A stretch of DNA of 64,000 nt, from positions 154,974 to 218,973 of the forward strand of contig WHVD01000141.1 of the NCBI GenBank assembly GCA_015178975.1, written 5' to 3'. The DNA is from Hysterangium stoloniferum (taxonomy: Eukaryota > Basidiomycota > Agaricomycetes > Hysterangiales > Hysterangiaceae). Shown piece after piece: positions 1 to 10,500 of this stretch (positions are counted from its first letter, which is position 1; every line of letters begins with the position of its first letter). Position numbers and translations under genes: made by a program. The notes beneath the pieces are model-generated. The model searched no databases and was not told the origin of the DNA. It saw nothing but the letters and a program-made list of their open reading frames with translations.

Positions 1-85
1 CTGTCGAGTGAACGAACTGACGGGTACATAGCTGCAGCGTTAGTCATCACATGTGATGCTTTGAACGGTCATTTACCCTTAATAG

Positions 86-468
86 TGCTCAAGAGATTGC
101 TGCATCACGAGCGCACAAGACCATATCTGGCGCAGACGTATTGAAGGCACTTGAAGCTTTAGAGTTTAGCGATCTTGCGGGATCATTGCAGGGGGAATTG
201 GATGGTGCGTGGCCTCTTATCGGTCATTGTGAGAACTAATGCCATAACTGTTGATACAGTTTTTCGCCAAGCCCATAAAGGAGAGAAGTCCAAAAGTAAA
301 GTAGCACCAGAATCAAAAGGAAGGAAGGATTCCATTTCTAAATCTGGGGCTCCATCGGTGGGAGCAACCCTTGGAACCCCAAACAATATTCAAATCGACA
401 ACCCACCTGTTGTTGAGCGGAACGCATCTCCTGTATCCCCCGACATTGAAATGCATGATGCTACATGA
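86..468 (+). CDS. Dpb4/POLE3-like histone-fold subunit, 3' part only
   Basis: This is the C-terminal part of a small histone-fold protein; its 5' exons lie outside the window. The exon at 86-204 follows an AG acceptor and reads through AHKTISGADVLKALEALEF, the last histone-fold helices typical of the small DNA polymerase epsilon subunit Dpb4/POLE3 (also in CHRAC-type remodellers). An intron at 205-259 (GTGCGT...ACAG) joins GAT-G to TTTTTCGCC, giving ELDVFRQAHKGEKSKSK, and then a Lys/Ser/Pro-rich acidic-ending tail to TGA at 466-468. The basic tail after the fold fits Dpb4-like proteins. In the cell such a subunit would act in nuclear DNA replication or chromatin. An NF-YB or other H2B-like histone-fold protein is the alternative, since the diagnostic first helices are missing. 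Confidence 0.6.
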
Positions 469-1657
469 TTCATTCGCTTGAGGTCACTGTTTTACGTCCA
501 GTTTATATTACAGTTAACTGTAACACGTCGCATATCTTATACGCCCTAATTGTAGATCAGTCACATTATCGGACTTTCCAACATTGTTTTTCTATATTAC
601 GTGACCGACCCTATTGCGTTTACTTCTTGCGGTGCCACAGAACGACTGATCGCTCAGATCAATGCGGATTTTGCCACCAACAAGAATTTGTAGCGTCTCT
701 CGCATCGCTCATTAAGGGTAATCGACGCGGTCGCACTCTCGCTTACCCCGTTTTCAGCATACCCATTCCGTTCTAGACCTAGTTTTTTTTTAGAAGCAGG
801 GGATCGACTCTACAACAGAGGGAGTGTGCCTTAGGGATTCGTCTCCTCGGAGGATATATTTATGACATTGCCATCATAATAACAATGAGATTTCCCTAGC
901 CTGCCAGAGGTGAATATCAACAATCCTTCATTGGTTGACCCAGTGCCCATACTAATTAGGATAACATTGGCTTCATAATTTTTTAGAGTTTATTAGCATG
1001 TCTCATCCTTTGTTGCGATAATGCACGCTGTGGAAGTAGCACACTCTCGCTCAAAGACCTTTCCGGATCGGTCGCCTTTTCGACTTTTAACTCATTAACT
1101 CAAAACTCTCTATTACGCCGGCATTGATACTTTCAACTTGGCGCATTATATGAAGCCTTTGGCGAACTGGAATGTAATGAGACACGATCTACACATGATA
1201 CTTAGATGGTGTACCTCGGGTGGGTGGCGCACCCATGATGCACGCCATGACCCTATCCTCTGAAGACACCACATTCGGCTTCGCTTTGCAAACGTGACTG
1301 TGGCTGTCTCTTTTCATTGCTAATGTGGTGTTCCCGCGTCTTTTTTCGATTCTACACTTCATGAGTCGCCGTTTCTTTGATCACACCAATCTAGACTAGT
1401 GCTATGATGAATGTGCAGATCCTATGAAATATATTGTGTCGCAAATCAGCTTCATCTTAACCTGCACCTCACGTCTACCTCAGTTTTAACAACCAATAAT
1501 CGTTGAATAACAAATGTATTTACTAAAATAAAACACGGAAACGATGGAATAGATGGATGCACACTTCAGTTTGTATTCTTGAATAAAGACCAGCAGTATT
1601 CAACAAAAGTTAAATAAATAAAAATCTAAGGCATCGCCCACAGTGTTGATTTTGAAG
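469..1657. other. intergenic, no gene seen
   Basis: I see no coding exon with a recognisable domain or plausible splicing on either strand. It holds the 3' flank of the histone-fold gene and the 3' flank of the minus-strand NAT gene. Confidence 0.5.
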
Positions 1658-2758
1658 TCAATTGACGGGTAATGATTGAAACGCCGCAGGTGTGTTTTCA
1701 ATATATTCGATTTCTGTTTCTTCGATTATGATCCCAAATACGTCTCGGAGTATCTGAATTCGCTCCTTTTCGGTATTGAATTCCATTATGGGTTCTGCAT
1801 GGGTACCGATTTTCTTCAGTACTTTGTTTCCCATAAGCATGAATCTTCCCAAGAGCGCTCCGTTTGGGCCAGCGGTGTCTGTGGCAAAGAAACGTAGGCA
1901 AACAACGTTGTTTTTGAACACCGGAGGGGGGCGAGCACAAAAATTTTGTGAGTATGCAATCCAATCACTCGGGGGTGTCTCAGTTTCTGAGAAACTGTAG
2001 AGTGTCGACCAATTGGGCTGGTCTGACCCGCAGCGGTATTCCAATGCCCATTCAACACCCAAGACCGACGAATCTGAATCACTTGCTTGTGCGATGCGAT
2101 GCTCTTCTGGGGGAGCTGCGCCTGAGGCCGTTTGTCCTACCTCGAGGAGGAGCGGATGCACAAGGCACGATCTACCGAAAGCGGTGTCAACCAGGTATGT
2201 TGTTTGGGTATTTCCCGGCGATCCTCCCCCAAATTGCACGAGAATGCACAGATGCGAGGGAACAGAAAAAGTCCGAGGTTTCTCTGTTGGAGGACTCAGA
2301 TTAACCCTTCCTGATACTGCAATAGCTCTACAGTTGGTTCAGGCTATAGGGAGGAACACCTGTCGGTACTGTTGAGCAGCTTACCTGTAGCCCAGTCCCC
2401 GTAGCATTCCCATCAAAAGGCCATTAAGACCATAACACAAAGAGCCGCCTTTCTTCTGTTCTACGAGCCGCTGATAAATGGGCTGTGGACTAGCATCTAT
2501 ATCATGATCTGCGTCGCTGACAGTATTGAAACATGAGTTCACATGTTAAAGTTGCAGTGATTTTGTATGAATGACTCACTAATGTAGAGGAGTATTTTCA
2601 AAGGGAAAGGTGAGAAGGTGCTGCCTGATCAGACAATCTAAAGCTCCGAGGTTGGGTATAAATGAAGCTACGTCTGCTGGAAAGCCAATTATTTCCAAAT
2701 ACTTTTGGACTTGAGTTGGAGAGTAAAGAGCTGGTAGGTCCGCTTTGATTGTGAACAT
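1658..2758 (-). CDS. arylamine N-acetyltransferase, copy 1
   Basis: NATs move an acetyl group from acetyl-CoA to arylamines or hydrazines through a Cys-His-Asp triad, usually in the cytosol. Three exons are read on the minus strand: 2758-2580, 2516-2385 and 2327-1658, with introns of 63 and 57 bp (GTGAGT..CAG, GTAAGC..TAG). They sum to 981 nt, 326 residues, a normal fungal NAT length. Exon 1 gives the LTFPFENTPLH signature. Exon 2 gives GGSLCYGLNG with catalytic Cys at about 87. Exon 3 gives SHLCILVQ (His about 129) and YLVDTAFG (Asp about 151). Exon lengths 1 and 2 match copy 2 exactly, which supports the splice sites. The ATG at 2756-2758 is chosen because it matches the start of copy 2; the frame stays open a little further upstream. 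Confidence 0.8.
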
Positions 2759-5389
2759 GCCGTCGGGCGGAGCGATGTTCTCTGATATTCTTTTACATAC
2801 TTCTTCCCTGTCAAGATTAAGTAGGTTAAAAAGGCGCTACACGCTGTCAATCCAGTGCGATCCAAGCTCATAGCCGAATTCAAAGCATACGTTTTGAAAG
2901 ATTTGCAGCTGTCTATCCATTCTGTTCATTCTGCGACGTTGACTTACGTGGGTAAAATATAGGCAGTAAATCTCACGCGTCTTAATAACAATGAAAGTCG
3001 ACAACGTCAACTAGTCCATTTAATTGGAGATAAGCATCTTGTTAAAGAGGGGTAAGGTGTTGTCGTGCTGTGAGTGATCAAGTGTTTGATAACTAAATCT
3101 ATGCGGATATTCTTGGGCTTTCACTCATATCTTAAATACATGGAATAATTACTTGACATATGAACAATACCCAACAATTATTGCTTCTCCAAGTGCCATA
3201 GACCTTTTTAACATAAGTACCCATCTACCCCAGTTCCATGTGACCATGTGTAACCCGCAAGTAAGGATTGGGGATGTTGCATGAGAAATTCACATGCTCA
3301 AGAGCATTATTGTACCCGAACACTTATCATTATGAAGGTATTTTAACGCACGATGAAGATTCCTCATGGATTCTTCGAAGTTCAAGACAGATAATGACAT
3401 CACTCCAATCATAAGAAGATCTCGACAATGGACTTCCAACACAAAATATTGGGGGCTAATATTCAATAAATAGAATGTAGTAGTAAGGGAGAGCACAAAG
3501 GACATACTAGTCTAAGGGATGCGAAAAAATTCTATATATCTCAATGTGGTCAGACAGGGCATCAACATGTAGGAAAAATCATTTTACTGATGAAGGAGAG
3601 ACCGGGTAGGCTTAGCAAACATTAAGTGAGCAAATAATGCATCCTCGTATTATAAGAGCGAATCGCAAACTGGCGGCGGAATTCCATCTATCCGAGCCCC
3701 TTCATCAGGAAAAGGTCAAATGACTAGACAGGCTACAGTGGCCCGGGTAGAGGTTATAACTCACTTGGCAAGTCCCCTTTATCCAAACCTTCATTGTTAG
3801 GACCCCCGAGTCCCAAAAAGTCCCTGCATTTTTCATTGCAAACTTAAAAGCCCATACTATTTACCAATTGGTAAATATAATAATAATATAAGCAAGGCCT
3901 CTTCGAAGGCTCCATCATATTCCAGAATAACGAGTCATCGGCTCATCAATGCCATGTAGTAGGAGCGGCAAATCAATTTCCCACATCCGAAATGTTGGTA
4001 AATATAGTATTTATTTACGTAGCCAAACTAGCGAACACTCATAGATTGGAGTAAGGATATCAACCATTATGAATTCCCAGGAAGGTCTTATTAAATGAAA
4101 TCTAGTTAAAAGCGATCGAAGACTATAATTGCATTTGGCTGGTTGCATCAGAGTTATATGCGAAGGTTCGCTGCGCACCATGTCATGAGGCAGCATCGTC
4201 AGTAGTCAATTATGAGTGCCGAAGTTTTATGTGCGCGGATGGGTTGACACTGGTGAGCCCCGACCAGTCTAAAATGTATTCAACTTAAGGGAATCCTGTT
4301 GAAGTTGAAGTGTTGATCACAGTCGTACAGCGTGGCGCTGAAAGATTAGTGGAGGAGAGACCGACGCATGCTCGAGGTATTCAGGGGATCCTACCAAGCG
4401 TGAGCACAGTGGCCTATTATGAGAATAGATCGATTGCCTGTTTAAATGCTCGTTGGCGAGAAGGAGGGTAGATAATGCCCGTCTCATCCCACTTTGAAGT
4501 CGAGTAAAAATGATGACCAAATGAGAGTCTTTGAAGATCAATCGGGCATGTTATCTAAACGTAGTGGGCACGTCATTATAAAACTTATAGGACTACGAAG
4601 ACAGAGAAATCAGCATGGGCGGGGGAATCACGGTCACAGCCTCAGGGACTTAACCGGAGTCCAAAATCCATATAAAACCAGATAGAGCTGAGGATCGTGC
4701 GAACTGATGGATAAACTTTATAGTCAATCAACATCGAACAAAAAGATTACCGGTGGTCTGACCAAAACGCTGGTTCGGAGCAAATAGCGCCGAGGCTCAG
4801 CCACATCCAATCTCCGGGTGAGTGGGCGAGTGCAAATTGAGACCCAATGCACCTTTATAGCTGACCCACTCAAAATATTATTATGTATATGATTCTCCCA
4901 GATATTCCTGCGAAGTCGCTGTCACTAGTGATCAATGTATCATATGCTTATAACGCCTCAATTACACCATGGCCTGTATTACGAGAGTTGAGGCTTCAAG
5001 TACACAGCACTTCTTTGAGTGCTTGAGACGCACGCACTGATTAAAAGTCCAAAAAGGCTCCTGAGCTGGGGAGACTTTATTTAGGAAAATGCATTTATTT
5101 CAAATGCTTAATTGAACTAGTTTTTAACGTAACTTTGTACTTTTATTAGGAATATTATGGACTTAAAAAAGGCTTTGACACCTTCTTTAAACCGACTAAA
5201 TACTCTCATGGCGTATATCTGTTTAATGTTATATCCACGGGGTAATCGAATCTCTCAGATGATCTAGATGATTTAAATACCTGACGAGGCCCGGACAGCA
5301 CTCCCATCTCATTTATGTGACATTCCAGCTCATGAATCCGTCCTCAGTCTATTCCCCACGCTGTCACTAATAAAAGGTTCACCGGTACC
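2759..5389. other. intergenic, no gene recognised
   Basis: About 2.6 kb of AT-rich sequence between NAT copy 1 and the NAT fragment. Short open frames exist on both strands but none shows a domain, a consistent splice pattern or a recognisable transposon motif. Confidence 0.4.
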
Positions 5390-5690
5390 CCAAGGCCTGT
5401 AGCATTTCCAAAAATATACCGTTATGGCCGCAACACCAGGATCCGCCTTGACGTTCTTCTACAAGTCGGTTGTATGCAAATTGTGGATCTGTGTTCACTT
5501 CATTTGTTTCACTAACGAATCATCTGTATGATAAATGTGGTGAGGTGGTGCTGAATCAAGTACTCGAAGTTCTTAAGTGAAATCAGGCTTTAGCGATACG
5601 GCATCTCTAAACAGGACAATCCTGTTCAGATATGCTTGAAAGTGTGCAGAGAATAGAAGGACGGTATACCATATTTAAAATGCATCATAC
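5390..5690 (-). pseudogene. NAT gene fragment (copy 3)
   Basis: This is a partial copy of the NAT gene at 6238-7319. On the minus strand about 5395-5520 matches exon 2 and still reads GGSWCCGHNGIF around the catalytic Cys. About 5545-5690 matches exon 1 but the frame is broken, for example by a short duplication near 5570, and the intron 1 region with its exon borders is deleted. No exon 3 lies downstream, so the product could not hold the His and Asp of the triad. It is a decayed tandem duplicate; the intact neighbour is the obvious parent because the exon 2 nucleotides are nearly the same. Confidence 0.75.
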
Positions 5691-6237
5691 CGTCAGTCAG
5701 ATGTCAAATGTTAGAATGAAGGCCAGCACACAAGCTCTCGTGTTGTGAGGGAAAACCTCGGGTAAAAACATATATACATGCATCATGTATTGTATTCACC
5801 TACAACACGGCCAGTTTGTCGGCAACACCCTTTCTTATCAATCACCGAATTCAAAAGCCCAAAGTGAAGGTCATCGAGAGCTAAGCACGCCGTAAAGCCC
5901 ATTAGGATCCTTAATAGATTTAAAATCAACAAAGGACTGGCAAGTTCAACTTTCAAAGGGCGCCCTGGCTCCACTCAAAGGATCCTTTGAGTTTTTGGCT
6001 CCGGGGTTTTTTCCGATGTTATTGCGAATTCCGAGATGGTATGAAAACTCAAAAGTGGAGAAATGCAGGAAGATACTAGTATATGCTTGCTTCCCAAAGT
6101 TGAGGATAAGTATGCTGCTAAATATTAGAGAGGCAGCCGATATTGTCATCGTCGCCATAACGAGGTTATAGCCTTAGTCCAAGTAATGATAGTTTCAAAT
6201 AACCAATTGAATAAATCTAGTGAAGTTCCTGCCTACA
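5691..6237. other. intergenic, no gene seen
   Basis: Spacer between the NAT fragment and intact NAT copy 2. Minus-strand open stretches at 5783-6158 have no recognisable domain and do not resemble NAT exon 3. Confidence 0.4.
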
Positions 6238-7319
6238 TTACAATGGCAGTGCAGCAAGCGTGTTCATGATATTTTGGACCTCGCCTTCTTGAACTAGGAC
6301 TCCAAAGTCCTCCTTAAGGATCTGAATTCTTTCCCTCTCGGTGGCGAATTCCTTCACAGTTGTCGACTCAAGGCCCACCCGTCTCTGAACTTTATTGCCA
6401 AACATTATCAATCTTCCAAACGATGGCCCGGACTCGCCTTCTCCGCCATCTTCAACGACAAAATACTGAACACATACAACATTTGCCTTAAATCGGGGGG
6501 TAGGATGTGCACAAAACCACTGACAGTATGCGATCCAGTCCGCAGGGTATGTTTCCACATGGTTGAAAATATACAGGAGCGACCAGTTGGACCCACAGCG
6601 ATATTCTAGCGCCCATTGGGTGTCTGACAGAGAAGATTGGGGATGCGATGCACGCATGATGCGATGTTCTTCGGGAAACGCCGTCCCCTGCACGGTCTGG
6701 CCAACTTCGAGAAGGAGCGGACGTATGGGGCCTGTTCCTCCAAACCCGACGTCAACCAGGTAGATCCGAGAGGCACTGTTGTCAGGCGTGCCTTCGGAAG
6801 AGAGTTGTACGAAACAGAACATATGTGAAAGGAATGTATAGCATTCAGGTTGTCCTGTAGCATTTTGGTTGACGCGTCCAGAAACCGCTATGGCTCTGCC
6901 AGTGAGGGTGACAATGAGAGGCTGCGGGAGACGGTGTTAATAAGAGGCTCACCGGTACCCCAAGGCGCGTAGCATTCCCAGAAAAATACCGTTATGGCCG
7001 CAACACCAGGATCCGCCTTCACGTTTTTCTACAAGTCGGCTATATACAAATTGTGGATCTGTGTTCACTTCATGATTTGCTTCACTATGGAGTTATATCT
7101 GTGATAAATATTATATATGGCTTCATGCTACGTGACCTACTAGTGAAGACGAGTATTCTCAAATGGAAATGTGGTGAGGTGGTGCTGAACCAAGTACTCG
7201 AGGTTCTTGAAATCAGGTTTAAGCGATACGGGATCTCCAGAGAAGCCAATCCTGTTCAGATATGCTTGAAGTTGTGCAGGGGAATAGAAGGAGGGAATAT
7301 CATATTTGATATCTATCAT
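6238..7319 (-). CDS. arylamine N-acetyltransferase, copy 2
   Basis: Paralogue of the NAT at 1658-2758, with the same three-exon plan: 7319-7141, 7084-6953 and 6895-6238, with introns of 56 bp (GTAGGT..TAG) and 57 bp (GTGAGC..CAG). The coding length is 969 nt, 322 residues. Visible family marks are LTTFPFENTRLH in exon 1, REGGSWCCGHNG around the catalytic Cys (about 87), SHMFCFVQ (His about 128) and YLVDVGFGG (Asp about 152). The ATG at 7317-7319 starts MIDIKYDIPSF; no earlier in-frame ATG was found in the contiguous open frame. It is divergent from the URA2-like gene 197 bp away, so the two probably share a promoter region. The extra Cys after the nucleophile (WCC) is a difference from copy 1 (LCY). 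I would expect an active enzyme, but the substrate cannot be read from sequence. Confidence 0.85.
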
Positions 7320-7516
7320 ATGGTCAGTCAGATGTCGGGGTGGAGGTACACGCCGGCAGGGCACATCTCAGGGTACGCGACACGATCAGTCCGAAAGCAG
7401 AAAGATGTGGGTGGTTGTGGGATTCATATATAAACTTTTTAACATGTCTTTTTTCTCCTCTCTCGACTCGCGTCGGGAGAGCAGCACCCGTCGTAAATAT
7501 TTTCTCCTTTTTAAAA
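7320..7516. promoter_or_regulatory. divergent promoter region between NAT and URA2
   Basis: The 197 bp between the two start codons must hold both promoters and 5' leaders. A pyrimidine-rich stretch (TTTTTTCTCCTCTCTC type, about 7448-7465) precedes the URA2 ATG, as is common upstream of fungal transcription starts. No specific transcription-factor site is claimed. Confidence 0.4.
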
Positions 7517-10500
7517 ATGTCAGCGTCCTCACAAGTGACGCCACGTCCAGTTATTTCTCGTGCGGGCGACTCATACACGAACAGCGTGCAGCATGCATTA
7601 GAGCCTTTACCTCCCGTAACAGCACCGCCAGTGCTTGATCTCAAAGATAACGCTATACCTCCTCTAGAGGCGGTTTTGGAGCTCGAGGATGGAACCGCGT
7701 ATAGAGGCAGAAGCTTCGGCGCTGAAGGAAAAAGTGTAGCAGGAGAGTGTGTCTTTCAGACAGGCGAGCCAGCACTTTTCCTCCCAACCAGAACATTTCG
7801 TTGAAAAAGAATGTCTAGGAATGGTGGGATACACTGAGTCCTTGACTGATCCTTCCTATCAAGGTCAGATACTCATCCTGACGTATCCATTAATCGGAAA
7901 TTACGGCGTCCCAAGTCGTCCCGATGACTTCCTCGATACGCTCCCTGTGGAATTCGAATCATCACACATCCATGTGACTGCTTTAGTTGTTGGATATTAT
8001 TCCGAAGAGTTCAGTCATTTTTTGGCATCTTCGTCTCTTGGTACATGGCTCAAACAGAATGGTGTACCTGCTATATGCGGTGTCGATACCCGTGCATTAA
8101 CGAAAAAAATACGCGAAAAAGGCTCAATGCTTGGAAAAATTCTTGCTCGGAAGGCAGAGACCTCCTTCATTTCGCTGGACGCACCCTCTCGAGGCGCATC
8201 TCCCCACTTTATTGAACGATGGCGCGAAAATTACGTAGATGTACCGTTTCATGACCCTAATGCTATTAACCTCGTCGCAGAGGTATCCATATCAAAACCA
8301 AAAATATATCATTCCGTTAGTCCCATCCTTCACCCATCTGGAAGACCTTTACGTGTCGTGGCAATTGACGTCGGTATGAAATACAATCAAATCAGGTGTT
8401 TTCTGGCCAGGGGTATCCAACTCAAGGTAGTCCCTTGGGACTATGACTTCATGTCCACCGCCGAGGACCCATACGACGGTATTTTCATCTCTAATGGCCC
8501 CGGTGACCCCACTACTGTTTCTTCGACGATAACCCGGATAAGAGCGGCTGTCGAAAGCCAAAATCCCAAGCCCATCTTCGGTATTTGTTTAGGTCATCAA
8601 CTTTTGGCCCTCGCGGCAGGTGCTTTGACGTCCAAAATGAAGTATGGAAACCGTGGCCATAACATTCCATGTACCGACGCTTCCAGCGGGCGCTGCTATA
8701 TCACTAGCCAAAATCACGGTTTCCAAGTGAACACATCTTCTCTGCCATCAGGATGGAAGGAACTATTCCAAAATGCAAATGACAACAGCAACGAAGGCAT
8801 CTACTGTGAAAATAAACCCTTTTTTTCGGTCCAATTTCACCCAGAGTCTACACCCGGCCCGAGAGATACAGAGTTCCTCTTCGACGTTTTCATTCAAAAT
8901 ATCACGGACTGTGTCCAAACCGACACAATACGCCCCATTTGTATGCCCGGCGCACTCACCGCCCCGCCTTCAGATACTCGCATAAAGGTCTCAAAAGTCG
9001 TCATTCTAGGTTCTGGGGGTCTCTCAATCGGTCAAGCTGGTGAATTTGACTACTCAGGCTCACAAGCTATAAAAGCTCTCAAGGAGGAAGGCATCTACAC
9101 CGTCCTCGTCAACCCGAACATTGCTACCATCGCCACTTCCAAGGGTCTCGCAGATAAAGTCTACTTCCTCCCTGTGACACCCGACTTTGTACGCAAAATC
9201 ATCAAGTATGAGAAGCCTGATGGTATCTACGTCACGTTCGGCGGCCAGACCGCTCTTAACGTTGGTATCAAGCTTAAAGATGAATTCGAAAGTCTTGGCT
9301 GTAAAGTCCTTGGTACGCCCATTGACACGATTATCACCACTGAAGATCGCCAGATGTTTGCGAGTGCAATGGCTGAGATTGGCGAACGCTGTGCGGACAG
9401 TGCGACGGCGACTACGGTTGAGGAGGCGATTGCTGCTGCAAGCCGTATTGGGTTCCCTGTTATTGTGCGTGCGGCGTATGCGTTGGGTGGTCTTGGGTCG
9501 GGCTTTGCGAGGGACGGGGGACAGCTGAAGGAGCTGTGTTGCAGGGCCTTTGCGACGAGTCCGCAGGTGCTTGTTGAGAAGAGTATGAAAGGCTGGAAGG
9601 AGATTGAGTACGAGGTTGTGAGGGACTGCAGGGATAACTGCATTACGGTATGTAACATGGAGGTAAGTTCTGCTTCGATTTTTTCCACTGCAGAATGTGG
9701 TTTCTGATGTTTTCTTAGAACTTCGACCCGTTGGGTATCCACACCGGTGACTCTATCGTCGTCGCGCCTTCACAAACGTTGTCTGATGCCGACTACAACA
9801 TGCTCCGTACAACCGCGATCAATGTGATTCGTCACCTCGGCGTGGTGGGAGAGTGTAACATCCAATACGCGCTCAACCCAGACTCTCAAGAATACTGCAT
9901 TATCGAGGTATTACTTTTATCATTGTCAACGATGACGGTCATTGATTGTCTTGTTTGACAGGTCAACGCGCGTCTCTCTCGATCCTCCGCGCTCGCCTCA
10001 AAAGCAACCGGTTATCCTCTCGCCTTCATCGCCGCCAAACTCGGACTTGGGATCCCTCTCAATGAGATTCGTAACTCGGTAACTAAGGTGACTTCAGCAT
10101 GCTTTGAACCCAGCTTGGACTATGTCGTTGTGAAGATGCCCCGCTGGGATTTGAAGAAGTTCAGCAGGGTGAGCAACTTGCTGAGTTCGAGTATGAAGAG
10201 TGTAGGAGAGGTTATGAGTATTGGACGAACGTTTGAGGAGACGATTCAGAAGGCTATTAGGGCTATTGATGATCAGTTTGATGGATTTTCGAATGTGCGT
10301 GTTCGGTTTCTTTGTCCGCCTTTTTCCTTGTCGACTGTGGAGCTGATGTTTGTTGGATTGGTTAGAACGACTTTGTGAAGGATATCGACCAGGAATTGCA
10401 GAACCCAACTGATAAGCGTATCTTTGCCATCGCAGCTGCGTTCCATCGGGGATATACCGTGGACAAGATCTGGCAAATGACGAGCATTGACAAGTGGTTC

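Noticed and set aside
465..776. Small Cys-rich protein after the histone-fold gene
   Set aside because: It starts in the 3' flank of that gene, has no domain and no splice or codon support.
3290..3505. Minus-strand short protein with a hydrophobic start
   Set aside because: There is no homologous motif, no splice context and it is a single short frame; it was not listed as a gene.
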